Assembly (NCBI GenBank): GCA_002298785.1
Contig: DBMR01000069.1
Span: forward strand, 1-64,000
Direction of reading: 5' to 3'
Length of the DNA stretch: 64,000 nucleotides
From: Verrucomicrobia subdivision 3 bacterium UBA693
Lineage (GTDB): Bacteria; Verrucomicrobiota; Verrucomicrobiia; Limisphaerales; UBA8199
Shown here: positions 52,283 through 61,496 of the stretch, piece after piece
Layout: each line of letters starts with the position of its first letter
Numbering within the stretch: the first letter of the stretch is position 1
Notes under the pieces: generated by a model
The model's input: the letters and a program-made list of their open reading frames with translations, nothing else
Databases searched by the model: none
Told to the model about the DNA's origin: nothing
Position numbers and translations under genes: made by a program

Positions 52283-53155
52283 CTAATCGTATATCGGCTC
52301 GCCCGAGACTTTAGTCAAGGCATGGTAGCGCTCCACCAGTTGCTTGGTCATGGCGCCGGGTTTGCCCTCACCAATCACGCGTCCGTCGATCTTCACCACG
52401 GGCACAAGTTCGGCGCCGGTGCCGGTGACAAAGCACTCGTCCGCATTGAACAAATCGTACCGGGTAAGGTTGGGTTCACTGACCTGCATGCCGGCCTCGC
52501 GGGCAAGGTCAATCACGACTTTGCGCGTGATGCCGTATAAGGCCCCGGCGGAAAGCGGCGGCGTGAAGAGTTGCCCTTCTTTGATGATAAAAATGTTATC
52601 GCCGGTACACTCAGCCACAAAACCTTCCGCATTAAGCATGATGGCTTCTTCGCACCCGGAGTTGTTGGCCTCGATTTTGGCCAGGATGTTATTCAGGTAA
52701 TTGAGCGATTTGATGGCCGGATTCAGCGCGCTATGCAGGTTGCGCGTGGTGGGCACGGTAATGATCTGGAGGCCGCGCTCGTAATACTCGGGGGGATAAA
52801 GCTGGATTTTGTCGGCAATGATGATCACCGACGGGTTTTTGCAGCGGTTCGGATTCAAGCCGAGCGTGCCGATGCCCCGGGTGACCAGGAGTCGTATGTA
52901 GCCTTCGCGCAAGTTGTTCTGGCGGCAGGTCTCGACGGTCGCGCGCATCATTTCCTCGTGCGAGAGAGGAATATCCAGCAACAGGGCCTTGGCCGAGTAA
53001 AACAGGCGATCGATATGCTCCTTCAGCCGGAATACGCGCCCATGATAAATCCGGATACCCTCAAAAATGCCATCGCCATAGAGCAACCCATGGTCAAACA
53101 CCGAGACCTTGGCGTCCTGTTCGCTGTAATATTTCCCGTCGATGTAAATTTTCAT
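52283..53155 (-). CDS. class IV aminotransferase (branched-chain or D-amino-acid type)
   Basis: A 290-residue PLP enzyme of fold type IV. Landmarks: FDHGLLYGDGIFEGIRIY, REGYIRLLVTRG (Arg), KSLNYLNNILAK (PLP Lys), EAIMLNAEGFVAECTGDNIFI and GALYGITRKVVIDLA. This pattern best fits IlvE-like branched-chain aminotransferases, with D-alanine transaminase or aminodeoxychorismate lyase as alternatives. It heads the minus-strand run that continues into mcsA-mcsB-clpC. Confidence 0.87.
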   Translation of the reverse strand: MKIYIDGKYYSEQDAKVSVFDHGLLYGDGIFEGIRIYHGRVFRLKEHIDRLFYSAKALLLDIPLSHEEMMRATVETCRQNNLREGYIRLLVTRGIGTLGLNPNRCKNPSVIIIADKIQLYPPEYYERGLQIITVPTTRNLHSALNPAIKSLNYLNNILAKIEANNSGCEEAIMLNAEGFVAECTGDNIFIIKEGQLFTPPLSAGALYGITRKVVIDLAREAGMQVSEPNLTRYDLFNADECFVTGTGAELVPVVKIDGRVIGEGKPGAMTKQLVERYHALTKVSGEPIYD

Positions 53156-53393
53156 GCCTTAACGCTCCGGGACGGTACATAAACCCAGCCTTTTAAGCAA
53201 CTCAGGACTTCCACGCAGGGCGGGATCTTTTTCGCGGAACTTGCGGAAAAGCAAGGTTTAGACCGGTGTCAGGCGCATCGGGGCCGGAGGGCGGGGGATC
53301 CCCGGAGCCAGCGCCTGAATCGGGGTCATGGAAATTATTGCCTTAAGAGTTGCTATCGAGCCGTGGCGTGGTCTATATTGCGCCCCCGTTAGC

Positions 53394-53468
53394 GACCCTA
53401 TCGTCTAGCGGTTAGGACACCGCCCTTTCACGGCGGCGGCAGGGGTTCGAGTCCCCTTAGGGTCGCCA
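53394..53468 (+). tRNA. tRNA-Glu (anticodon UUC)
   Basis: Complete cloverleaf: acceptor GACCCTA (53394-53400) pairs with TAGGGTC (53458-53464), discriminator G, encoded CCA (53466-53468). D-arm gtctagcggttaggac, anticodon stem CCGCC/GGCGG around CTTTCAC giving TTC, and T-arm AGGGG-TTCGAGT-CCCCT. 75 nt in all. It stands alone between minus-strand genes. Confidence 0.97.
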
Positions 53469-53501
53469 CTTCCCCTTTTTTCAACTCGGCGACGTCCCAA
53501 T

Positions 53502-54395
53502 TTAATCGATCAACCGGCGGGTGATATCTCCGTAGGCATCGATCCGGCGATCGCGCAAAAACGGCCAATGCGTGCGGGTGGTGTCCACTTCCTCGAGGTC
53601 CAACGACACCACCAGGTTTTCTTCCCGGTCGGGAGAAGCCTTGGCCAAGATTTGGCCGGAAGTCCCGGCGACGAAGCTCTGGCCCCAGAATTCTATGCCG
53701 TCCCCGGAAATAACTTCGTGCCCGACCCGGTTCGGGACCGCGACATAACAGCCATTGGCGACGGCGTGGGACCGCTGGATAACTTCCCAGGCCCCGTGCT
53801 GGGGCTCTCCGTATTTGGCTTTTTCCGAAGGGTGCCATCCGATGGCGGTGGGGTAGAACAGGATTTGCGCCCCCTGCATGGCGGTGAGTCGCGCCGCCTC
53901 GGGATACCATTGATCCCAACAGATCAGGACCCCGATCCGGGCGTAGCGGGTTTGCCAGGTGCGAAATCCCAGGTCCCCGGGGGTAAAATAGAACTTCTCG
54001 TAGAACAGCGGGTCGTCGGGAATGTGCATCTTCCGATAGGACCCGAGGAGTTGGCCATCCGCATCAATGATAACGGCGGTGTTGTGATAAAGGCCGGGGG
54101 CTCGCTTTTCGAACAGGGACCCGACGACCACCACCTGGTGTTTGCGGGCGAACTTTTGGAGCCGTTCGGTGGTCGGTCCGGGGATGGTCTCCGCCAGTTT
54201 GAAAGCGTCGTGATCTTCGACCTGGCAAAAGTACTGGGACCGAAACAGTTCCTGGGTGCAGATGATCTGGGCCCCTTGTTTGACGACGCGCTCCATGGCC
54301 TGGAAGGTGCGTTTGAGGTTCTCCGCCGGATTAGCGGAGCAGGCCAACTGCATGAGGCCGATTTTCACTTCGGCGTCAGGAGACGCTTTGCGCAT
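53502..54395 (-). CDS. aguB: carbon-nitrogen hydrolase, N-carbamoylputrescine amidase-like
   Basis: A 297-residue nitrilase-superfamily amidase. Catalytic triad: Glu in CTQELFRSQYF, Lys in RKMHIPDDP and Cys in GVLICWDQWYPEAARL. The stretches EKFYFTPGDLGF and ATAIGWHPS-like IGWHPSEK match N-carbamoylputrescine amidases of polyamine synthesis. The usual partner agmatine deiminase is not adjacent. It is 5 bp downstream of the kinase gene, so the two may be cotranscribed. Confidence 0.85.
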   Translation of the reverse strand: MRKASPDAEVKIGLMQLACSANPAENLKRTFQAMERVVKQGAQIICTQELFRSQYFCQVEDHDAFKLAETIPGPTTERLQKFARKHQVVVVGSLFEKRAPGLYHNTAVIIDADGQLLGSYRKMHIPDDPLFYEKFYFTPGDLGFRTWQTRYARIGVLICWDQWYPEAARLTAMQGAQILFYPTAIGWHPSEKAKYGEPQHGAWEVIQRSHAVANGCYVAVPNRVGHEVISGDGIEFWGQSFVAGTSGQILAKASPDREENLVVSLDLEEVDTTRTHWPFLRDRRIDAYGDITRRLID

Positions 54396-54400
54396 GGAGA

Positions 54401-55411
54401 TCAGCGTTTGGGGCTAGTGGTGTTGGATTTGCTGACCACTTCGGTGTCGCTCCCCGGTGGGCGCTGGTGGGCGCCGGGCTGGGACTGGCCGAATAATTCG
54501 CGGATGAATTTTCCCAGCGTCTCATTCGTGGGGCCGTAGCCGGAGTGATAGATGTAATGCTCGAGGTTGTAGAGCAACTCATCGGCATTGGCGTAGCGCT
54601 GGTCCAGGTCCCGCGCGAGCGCCCGCTGCAGGATTTCGTTCAGCCGGTCGTCGATCCGTGAATCAAGCTTGCGGAAGTCCGGGATCTCCATTTTCAGCAC
54701 GCGTTGACGGGATTCCTCAGGCGTGCCGGCTTTGAAGATGTTCTTGCCGAGGAGCAACGTGGCCAGGACGACCCCGGCGGAGAACAGGTCCGACCGCGGG
54801 TCGGTGATTTTGAAGCTGGCCTGCTCGGGGCTCATGAAATCGGCTTTGCCGGCCACCACCTCGCCTTCCTGGTCCACCAGAAAACCCTTGGCTTTGGCGA
54901 TGCCGAAGTCCGTGAGCTTCACATCGCCTTCGAAGGCGATCATGACGTTCTTGAAACTGACGTCCCGATGGACGATGCCCAATGGGCGGCCGTCGCGATC
55001 GGTTTTGGTATGGGCGTAGGCCAGGCCGCGCGCGACGCGGCTGACGATGAACACCGCCAGTTCCTTGGGCAAAATCCGGTTCTTATCGGCGAGTTGCTGG
55101 GCGAATTGTTCCAGGTTTACCCCCCGGATCAGCTCCATGGCGATGAAGAAGATGCCGCGGGTTTCCCCGAGCTGATAGGTCTGGACGATATTTGTGTGAA
55201 TCAAATCCGCGACCAGCTTGGCCTCCCCGACGAAATTCTCGATGAACCGCTTTTGGTCGGCGTAGTTCTGGCGAATTACCTTGATGGCGACGCGTTTGAC
55301 GAAGTCACGGGCGCCATGCTGTTCGGCTTCGTAAACGATGCCCATGCCGCCTTCGTAAATCTTCCTCACGATCTCGTACTGAAACTCATGCTGTATCGTA
55401 AAGAGAACCAC
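54401..55411 (-). CDS. Hanks-type serine/threonine protein kinase
   Basis: A 336-residue soluble kinase: glycine loop KIYEGGMGIVYEA, VAIKVI (ATP Lys), catalytic loop IVHRDVSFKNVM, LTDFGIAKA (DFG), SPEQASF (APE equivalent), SDLFSAGVVLATLLLG. The catalytic loop reads HRDVSFKN in place of the common HRDLKPEN, keeping Asp and Asn but not the usual Lys position. No transmembrane or sensor domain; the C-terminal tail of about 40 residues is Pro/Ser-rich. Substrates unknown. Confidence 0.92.
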   Translation of the reverse strand: MVLFTIQHEFQYEIVRKIYEGGMGIVYEAEQHGARDFVKRVAIKVIRQNYADQKRFIENFVGEAKLVADLIHTNIVQTYQLGETRGIFFIAMELIRGVNLEQFAQQLADKNRILPKELAVFIVSRVARGLAYAHTKTDRDGRPLGIVHRDVSFKNVMIAFEGDVKLTDFGIAKAKGFLVDQEGEVVAGKADFMSPEQASFKITDPRSDLFSAGVVLATLLLGKNIFKAGTPEESRQRVLKMEIPDFRKLDSRIDDRLNEILQRALARDLDQRYANADELLYNLEHYIYHSGYGPTNETLGKFIRELFGQSQPGAHQRPPGSDTEVVSKSNTTSPKR

Positions 55412-55580
55412 GATGGCATGGTGACTGAAAGCTCATTGAAGTCAAGCCCCGTGGGTTGCGGGTGCGCGAATAAAAGGGGATTTTTCTGCTTGCAGCGCGC
55501 GAGGGGAAGGCTTTAATAGCCCTTGAGCCCAGAGGGCTCGTTTAGGGATCTGATATCAACAATCAACAAGAGCAAACGCT

Positions 55581-55868
55581 ATGGCAAAAGCCCTTTCCAA
55601 ATCTCAAATCGCGGCCACCCTGGCCGAGAAGAACGAACTCACCAAGAAACAGGCGGTCGAAATTCTTGAGGCCCTCGTCGAGTTGGCCTACAAGCAGGCC
55701 AAAAACACCTTCACTATTCCCGGCCTCGGCAAACTCGTGCTGGTGAATCGTGCCGCCCGGGTGGGCCGCAATCCCGCCACCGGCGCCCAGATTAATATCC
55801 CGGCCAAACGCGTGGTGAAATTCCGCGTCGCCAAAGCCGCCAAGGACGCCATCCTGGGCTCGAAGTAA
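55581..55868 (+). CDS. HU/IHF-family DNA-binding protein
   Basis: A 95-residue nucleoid protein with KSQIAATLAEKNELTKKQAVEILEAL helices and the beta-arm region RVGRNPATGAQINIPAKRVVKFRV, including the R-N-P-x-T-G motif that bends DNA. It binds DNA as a dimer. Ala- and Lys-rich ends are ordinary for the family. A GC-rich hairpin follows the stop. Confidence 0.95.
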   Translation: MAKALSKSQIAATLAEKNELTKKQAVEILEALVELAYKQAKNTFTIPGLGKLVLVNRAARVGRNPATGAQINIPAKRVVKFRVAKAAKDAILGSK

Positions 55869-55877
55869 TCTCCTGCT

Positions 55878-55913
55878 CGCGAAGGTGTCCCGGTATCTCG
55901 GGGCGCCTTCGCG
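55878..55913 (+). terminator. hairpin after HU gene
   Basis: A 14-bp stem beginning cgcgaaggtgtccc with an eight-base loop and complement ggggcgccttcgcg, nine bases after the HU stop. Without a T run, so it may be a terminator of the Rho-independent type only in part, or a processing or stability element. Confidence 0.5.
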
Positions 55914-55939
55914 GCTGCCAGTTCGCTTTCTCCCGCCTC

Positions 55940-56845
55940 ATGTATACCTCCACCTGGTTTCGTATCTTTGGGCTGGTTTTCGCCGGCGCCGTGATTTCCA
56001 CCGCCACCGCCCGGGCGGGTGACCTGTTTGCCGCCGGTGCGAAGCCGCAGAAATTGGCGGGCGACTTCAAGTTCACCGAAGGTCCAGCCAGCGACGAGCA
56101 GGGGAATGTGTTCTTCACCGATCAACCCAACGATCGGATTATGAAATGGAGCGTGGAGGGCAAGCTGACCACGTACAAGCAGCCTTGCGGCCGGGCCAAT
56201 GGGCTCTGCTTCGATCGCGCCGGCAACCTGTGGGCCTGTGCCGATGAAAAGAACGAGTTGTGGAAAATCCGGGCGGACGGCACGCCACAGGTGATTTTGA
56301 AGGATTTTGACGGCAAACTGATGAACGGTCCGAATGACCTTTGGATCGATCCCTCGGGAGGCGTTTGGTTTACCGATCCCTATTATAAACGGGATTACTG
56401 GAAGCGCGGCCCCAGTGAATTGCCGCAGCAGGTTTATTATCTCATGGCCGGAACGCGGGTGGCTGCGGTGGTGGTCAGCGATTTGAAGCAGCCCAACGGC
56501 ATTATTGGCACGCCCGATGGCAAAACTCTGTATATCGCGGACATCGGCGCGGGAAAGACCTATAAGTACACCATCGTCAAAGGCGGGTACCTCGAGGGCA
56601 AGACACTCTTTTGCGAGCAGGGTTCAGACGGCATGACGATTGACGATCAGGGCAATGTCTACCTGACCGGCAAAGGGGTGAGCGTCTACAATCCCGCCGG
56701 CAAGAAAATCGAGCAAATCGATATCTCGGAGCCGTGGACCGCGAACGTGTGCTTCGGCGGCAAAGAACGCCGCACGCTGTTTATCACGGCCAGTACCAGT
56801 CTCTACTCGCTGGAGATGCAAGTAAAGGGCGTCGGCAGCCAATAG
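55940..56845 (+). CDS. secreted SMP-30/gluconolactonase-family protein
   Basis: A 301-residue beta-propeller with a signal peptide (about 1-26, ending ATARA). Landmarks: FKFTEGPASDEQGNVFFTD (metal Glu), NGPNDLWIDPSGGVWFTDPYY (metal Asn), QPNGIIGTPDGKTLYIAD and GSDGMTIDDQGNVYLTG (metal Asp). It likely hydrolyses sugar lactones in the periplasm. Such genes are numerous in this phylum. Confidence 0.88.
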   Translation: MYTSTWFRIFGLVFAGAVISTATARAGDLFAAGAKPQKLAGDFKFTEGPASDEQGNVFFTDQPNDRIMKWSVEGKLTTYKQPCGRANGLCFDRAGNLWACADEKNELWKIRADGTPQVILKDFDGKLMNGPNDLWIDPSGGVWFTDPYYKRDYWKRGPSELPQQVYYLMAGTRVAAVVVSDLKQPNGIIGTPDGKTLYIADIGAGKTYKYTIVKGGYLEGKTLFCEQGSDGMTIDDQGNVYLTGKGVSVYNPAGKKIEQIDISEPWTANVCFGGKERRTLFITASTSLYSLEMQVKGVGSQ

Positions 56846-56856
56846 CCCGGCGGCGC

Positions 56857-57936
56857 TTACCAGGCGCGGGCGTATTGTTTGGGTGGCGAAAGCCATTCCG
56901 GGTGCCCGAGCTGGCGGGCGGCGCGTCGTGGCCAGTAGGGATCACGCAACAGCTCGCGAGCCAGCAACACCAGGTCCGCCTGGCCGTTCCGGATGATTTG
57001 ATCCGCCTGGGCGACCTCGGTGATCATGCCCACGGCGGCGGTTAGCAGGCCGCATTCCTCGCGGACCCGTGCCGCGAACGGCACCTGGTAACCCGCTCCC
57101 ACCGGGATCCGGGCTTGGGCCACGCCGCCCCCGGAGCTGCAATCGATCAGGTCCACCCCTTCCTGCCGCAGGATTTTGCAGAGCGCGATCGTTTGTTCGA
57201 GATCCCACCCGCCCGGGGTCCAGTCGGTGCAGGAAAGGCGCACTGTCAGCGGGAGGTTCTCGGGCCAGACCGCGCGCACGGCTCGCGTGGTTTCCACGAG
57301 GAAACGGATGCGGTTTTCAAAACTTCCGCCGTAAAGGTCCGTTCGTTGGTTGGAGAGCGGCGAAAGAAATTCGTGGCTCAGGTAGCCGTGGGCGGAATGC
57401 AGTTCCAACCATTCGCAGCCCGCGGCGTGCGCACGCCGGGCGGCCGCCACAAAGTCCTCACGAACGCGCGCGATCTCCCCCAGCGTCAATTCTCGCGGCA
57501 CTTTGTTGAGTTCACCCCCAAAAGCCAGCGGGCTCGGAGCCAGCACCGGCCAGCCGCCTTCCTGGTCGCCGAGGTGCGCGCCGCCGTCCCAGGGTGCGGC
57601 GGCGGAAGCTTTGCGGCCCGCGTGGGCGATTTGAATGCCTGCCACGGCGCCCTGTGAGCGGATAAATCGGGCGACCCGGGCCACTGGTTCCGTGTGCGCG
57701 TCGCTCCAGATGCCCGCGTCTCCGGGAGTGATGCGGCCTTCGGGCGAAACGGCGGTGGCTTCAATAATCACGAGGCCGGCACCTCCCGACGCCCGGGCGC
57801 CCAGATGGACCAGGTGCCAGTCATTCAGGATGCCGTCCTCGCAGGAATATTGGCACATCGGAGAGACCCCGATGCGGTTCCTTAATTCCACTGACTTCAC
57901 TTTGAGCGGTGCAAATAAATGCGCTTTAGCGTCCAT
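56857..57936 (-). CDS. NADH:flavin oxidoreductase, old yellow enzyme (YqjM-like)
   Basis: A 359-residue FMN TIM barrel. Landmarks: RIGVSPMCQYS (Cys of the thermophilic-like/YqjM class), QIAHAGRKAS, ELHSAHGYLSHEFLSPLSNQRTDLYGGS (His-His substrate site), and GQADLVLLARELLRDP. It reduces activated C=C bonds of enones with NAD(P)H. It converges with the SMP-30 gene, with 11 bp between stops. Confidence 0.92.
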   Translation of the reverse strand: MDAKAHLFAPLKVKSVELRNRIGVSPMCQYSCEDGILNDWHLVHLGARASGGAGLVIIEATAVSPEGRITPGDAGIWSDAHTEPVARVARFIRSQGAVAGIQIAHAGRKASAAAPWDGGAHLGDQEGGWPVLAPSPLAFGGELNKVPRELTLGEIARVREDFVAAARRAHAAGCEWLELHSAHGYLSHEFLSPLSNQRTDLYGGSFENRIRFLVETTRAVRAVWPENLPLTVRLSCTDWTPGGWDLEQTIALCKILRQEGVDLIDCSSGGGVAQARIPVGAGYQVPFAARVREECGLLTAAVGMITEVAQADQIIRNGQADLVLLARELLRDPYWPRRAARQLGHPEWLSPPKQYARAW

Positions 57937-58072
57937 GGCCCAATGCGTATATCAAGTCGGGCCGGCGCGCAATGGACGAAATGCGGCGCCCGCCGCCGCC
58001 CGGTCTCAATGCAAATAGCTTTGAGCGCAACGCGAGGTTGAAATATCCGGGAATTGGTCGTACTCATGGGGT

Positions 58073-58462
58073 GTGAAGACGATTGTAAAGATGGTATCCC
58101 TGGCGGCGGTTTTAAGTGCGCTGGCCGGGTGTTCGAGTGTTCAGCAAAGCAGTTATCCCTACCTCGGCACGGCCCGTTACGCGCCGGTCGCTCCCGCGCA
58201 TGTCGCCATTCTCACCGAGGAACCAAAGCAGGCCAAAGATAAGCTGGGCGAGGTTCGCCTGGTGATCAGTGGCAGCCCGGATCGGGACCGGTTGGAAAAG
58301 CGGTTGCGCGAGGGCGCCGCCAAAATGGGGGCGGACGCGGTTTTCATCGTCTACGACAAGATGCACGTGTTCCCGATCACCTATGTGGATTGGTGGGGGC
58401 CATCGGCGACCGAACTCTCGATGCAACGGAACATCGTCGGGATCGCGGTTAAGTACAAATAG
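58073..58462 (+). CDS. small lipoprotein
   Basis: A 129-residue protein. GTG start; signal with lipobox LAGC (Cys20) followed by Ser-Ser. The mature part has a repeat-free alpha/beta pattern: DKLGEVRLVISG, a charged helix RLEKRLREGAAKMGADAVFIVYD, then a Tyr/Trp-rich end. That layout (a G-A-D-A-V segment after a helix) resembles DUF4156-type envelope lipoproteins. No closer assignment. Confidence 0.75.
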   Translation: MKTIVKMVSLAAVLSALAGCSSVQQSSYPYLGTARYAPVAPAHVAILTEEPKQAKDKLGEVRLVISGSPDRDRLEKRLREGAAKMGADAVFIVYDKMHVFPITYVDWWGPSATELSMQRNIVGIAVKYK

Positions 58463-58642
58463 GCTCCGGGCCCTGCCGGAATGGCTCCCCAGCCTTGCTC
58501 GTGCGGGTAGCCTCATCCGTCTGCTCGCCGGGCTGGGATCCCGACATCCGCGTTCCACAAATACGCCGCTGGATTCCCGTGCTTCATCGCGCCATAATCA
58601 GGCGGGCAACGGCGGAGCCGCTGCCCGCAAGATTCAGCCATA

Positions 58643-59686
58643 ATGAACGAAGCGGACCGGACGCCGTTGGTGAGCGTCATCATAGTTTGCTATAACTGCC
58701 GCCAGTGGTTGCCCAGGTGTTTCGAAACCCTGCGGCAGCAATCCATCTTTGACCGGATCGAATTGATTATCGTGGACAACGCCTCGGCGGACGGCACTGA
58801 GGCCGCCGCGCGCGAATTGTTGGCGGGCTGGACCAACGCGACCGTCATTCAGACCGGCCAGAACCTCGGCTTCTCCGCCAACAACCGCGGGGTGGAAGCG
58901 GCCCGAGGGAAGTACGTCTATCTGTTTAATCCCGACACCTGGCTCGAACCGGATTGCCTCGAACAGTTCGTCCTGGCGCTGGAAAGCACGCGGGCGGAGG
59001 CGGCCGGCGGCACGATTTTGGAATACGAGGACAATACGCTTCAGGCCAAAGGCAGCACCGGGTTCGATCTCTTCGGTAACCCCGTTTCTCCAGCGGGCGG
59101 GCGCGATCCCGAGCCGCTCTTTTGTATCGCGGGCTTTTACTTTATTGAACGCGAGTTCTTCCAGCGCATCGGCAGCCTGGACGAGCAATTCTTCATGTAC
59201 GGCGAAGAAATGGATTTATCCTGGCGGATCTGGATCGCAGGCGGTCGGGTGATTTACGCCGGGAAAGCCCGGTGCCACCACCGCGGCGCGGCGGCGAGCA
59301 ACCCGGCGGGCGGGACTAAAACCGTGGAGAACCGCACCAGCTCGTTCAAACGGTTTCTGGCCAATCGCAACTTCCTCCTGGTCATCGCCAAAAACGGGCG
59401 TCACATCCTGCTCCTGCTGCTGATCCCGTGCCTGTCGCTGATGTTGGCGGAGGCGGTGGTCACTTGGATTTTGGCACGCAGCTTTGCCGCCGCGCAAAAG
59501 TCCTGCCTCGCTCCCATCGCGGCGGCCTGGAAATTGCGAGGTCATATCCGGACGGAGCGCGCCCGGATTGCCCGCATCCGGCAGCGTGGCGATTTCCAGA
59601 TGCTTCGCTTTTTGCGCTTCGGCTTTGGCCGACAGCACGAATTTGCCGCCATCCTCAAACGCGGCTTCCCTAAATTCAGCGGGTAG
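58643..59686 (+). CDS. family 2 glycosyltransferase (rhamnosyltransferase-like)
   Basis: A 347-residue protein with a GT-A domain: VSVIIVCYNCRQWL, VDNASADGTE, NLGFSANNRGVEAARGKYVYLFNPDTWL (D-x-D region) and FFMYGEEMDLSWRIWIAGG (ED motif), then a C-terminal hydrophobic hairpin around residues 245-275. Resembles rhamnosyltransferases that build cell-surface polysaccharide. No glycan cluster around it. Confidence 0.88.
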   Translation: MNEADRTPLVSVIIVCYNCRQWLPRCFETLRQQSIFDRIELIIVDNASADGTEAAARELLAGWTNATVIQTGQNLGFSANNRGVEAARGKYVYLFNPDTWLEPDCLEQFVLALESTRAEAAGGTILEYEDNTLQAKGSTGFDLFGNPVSPAGGRDPEPLFCIAGFYFIEREFFQRIGSLDEQFFMYGEEMDLSWRIWIAGGRVIYAGKARCHHRGAAASNPAGGTKTVENRTSSFKRFLANRNFLLVIAKNGRHILLLLLIPCLSLMLAEAVVTWILARSFAAAQKSCLAPIAAAWKLRGHIRTERARIARIRQRGDFQMLRFLRFGFGRQHEFAAILKRGFPKFSG

Positions 59687-59691
59687 GGGAG

Positions 59692-60474
59692 CTACCTGGG
59701 TCCAACGGTTTCCTGCATTCGGGCCAAGTCCCGATCCTGGTTACTGGTAGGGGCTCCGTAGCCGGTGAATCGATAAACCGTTGGTCCACGCCATCGCCAA
59801 TACTCAACGTGTCCATCCGCGTAGGACATGACGCAGCCAAGATTGTGCCTGCTTGCCGGCCAATTCCACCATTGCCACTCACCCGCAAACCAGATCCCCA
59901 GGCCGCCGTTGTCGATGCTATCCTCATTCTCATCCCAGAGTACGCTGGCCTTGCTCGGGCCAGGGGTGGTGATATCCGTTTCCTTCAGGTTTATGAGCTT
60001 AAAATAGGGGCTGGGGTCACCTCCCATCCACGGATAGCTCATGCCGTAGCTGCGAAATCTCAAGATAGTCTTGCCTTCGACTTTCGATTTGTCGCTTGGA
60101 CAGTGGTAAATCGCGATGGAGGAATTGTAAGGGAAGAAGGCTGAGCGATTGATATTCGTCGGGGTGTCGTCCATTTTGGCGCTTCCACTAATCCACGACT
60201 CCGAGCCCGTGGTCGAGAGCGGTGTTTCCGCCTTGTTCGAAACCAATTTGCCATTGTAGTCCAGGGCATAGAGGTGCCAACAGAGCTGCAGTTGTTTGAG
60301 ATTGTTTGTGCATTGAGTGATTTGCGCACGTGTCTTGGCCCGGTTCAAGGCCGGCAGCAGCATGGCCGCCAAAATGGCAATGATGGCGATGACCACCAGG
60401 AGCTCGATCAATGTGAACGCGGTACCAATGGTTCTGCGACCCGGCTGGTTCCCTGTCATTCCTTGTATACTCAT
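59692..60474 (-). CDS. prepilin-type N-methylation protein with H-X9-DG motif
   Basis: A 260-residue pseudopilin-like protein. After about 17 residues comes the class III prepilin signal TAFTLIELLVVIAIIAILAA and the long helix to NRAKTRAQ. The C-terminal part contains YADGHVEYWRW, the DG end of the H-X9-DG motif typical of Planctomycetota and Verrucomicrobiota. Met at 60474 chosen, with another at 60459. No pilus assembly genes are nearby. Confidence 0.9.
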   Translation of the reverse strand: MSIQGMTGNQPGRRTIGTAFTLIELLVVIAIIAILAAMLLPALNRAKTRAQITQCTNNLKQLQLCWHLYALDYNGKLVSNKAETPLSTTGSESWISGSAKMDDTPTNINRSAFFPYNSSIAIYHCPSDKSKVEGKTILRFRSYGMSYPWMGGDPSPYFKLINLKETDITTPGPSKASVLWDENEDSIDNGGLGIWFAGEWQWWNWPASRHNLGCVMSYADGHVEYWRWRGPTVYRFTGYGAPTSNQDRDLARMQETVGPR

Positions 60475-60849
60475 AAGAATCGACGAGCAATGTCTACCGA
60501 CTATTTGGCCGGTGGCGAGTTTCGTCAATCATAAAGAGATTCAGAATCGGTCTCCCAGTGCGCCCTGCGCGCCGCCGGTATTCGATGCAAGGTGGCGGCT
60601 TGGAGTTTTATCGGAGAACTTTACACCTTTCGGATTGCCAGTTTTCCAAGCGTAACGCTGTGTCAGAAAATAGTTTGTAGACATACTAACTGTGCAAGTA
60701 AGGATTTGTGACAGGAACAGTTTACAGTTGGTGGAATTGCGAGGGTAATGAATTGATTTGTGTAAAGCGTTGTAAGGTAGCATTTAATGAACGTGGATCG
60801 CGATGCGATCAAGGTGGCACGGGAGCAGCTAGAGAAAAGCTCTTATATT
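60475..60849. other. 375-bp intergenic region
   Basis: Divergent promoter region between the prepilin-like gene and the VPDSG-type gene, AT-rich. Ctttacacctt occurs at 60620-60630 and again at 62878-62888 upstream of the last gene; no canonical promoter pair is evident. Nothing else is seen. Confidence 0.35.
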
Positions 60850-61485
60850 ATGAAAATGCATTTGGTTATCCTCTCGCTCGGTGCTGCTCTGGCGTATTCA
60901 TCGCATGCCGGGGTGCTCTTTTTCGACGATTTTAACGGTGAGAATAACGGGGTGTCGGCGCCTAACTGGAATGCCTTTACCAACTGGCGGGTGACGTCCG
61001 GTGCTGTCGATATCATCGGAAACGGAAGTTGGGACCTACAACCGGGCAACGGGCTCTACGTGGATTTGGACGGTACCGCTGGAGCCGCTGGCACGATGGT
61101 CACCAGAAACGCGCTCAATCTGGGAGCCGGAGATTACGTTTTGTCATTTCGGTTGGCGGGGCACCTTCGTCCGCAGTACGGCGTGAACGACGAGCCTGTG
61201 TTTGTGGAAGTTGGTTCGAGCCTCGCGGCTCAAACATACACTCTGCCCTATTCCGCAGGGTTCGAGACGTTCACCTTGCCGTTCAGCCTGACGAGTCCGC
61301 AAGCAGTTAATCTGAAATTCCAAGGTTCCGGTGGCGACAATGTCGGGCCGCTTTTGGACGACGTGAAATTGGAGTCCCGCCAAGTGCCGGACAATGGGTC
61401 TACGCTGGGGTTGCTGCTACTCGTCGCTCCGGCCTTGTTTCTAATTCGCGCTCGACCGGAGCTGCGTATGGCTTCGCAATCCTGA
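60850..61485 (+). CDS. exported VPDSG-CTERM-like sorted protein
   Basis: A 211-residue protein with a signal peptide (cleavage near SSHA) and a beta-rich body with Gly/Asn-rich loops (DFNGENNG, LYVDLDGTAGAAG) of the jelly-roll type. The C-terminus reads VPDNGSTLGLLLLVAPALFLIRAR: the VPDSG-CTERM pattern (V-P-D-x-G-S/T, hydrophobic helix, Arg) with Asn in place of the first Ser. It should be handled by an exosortase-like system. The ATG at 60850 gives the signal peptide; an upstream ATG in frame would precede it by 21 codons. Confidence 0.8.
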   Translation: MKMHLVILSLGAALAYSSHAGVLFFDDFNGENNGVSAPNWNAFTNWRVTSGAVDIIGNGSWDLQPGNGLYVDLDGTAGAAGTMVTRNALNLGAGDYVLSFRLAGHLRPQYGVNDEPVFVEVGSSLAAQTYTLPYSAGFETFTLPFSLTSPQAVNLKFQGSGGDNVGPLLDDVKLESRQVPDNGSTLGLLLLVAPALFLIRARPELRMASQS

Positions 61486-61496
61486 GGCGGTTACGT

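Noticed and set aside
53156..53393. A second tRNA or regulatory RNA upstream of tRNA-Glu
   Set aside because: No second cloverleaf and no stable conserved hairpin is apparent in the 240 bases before it.
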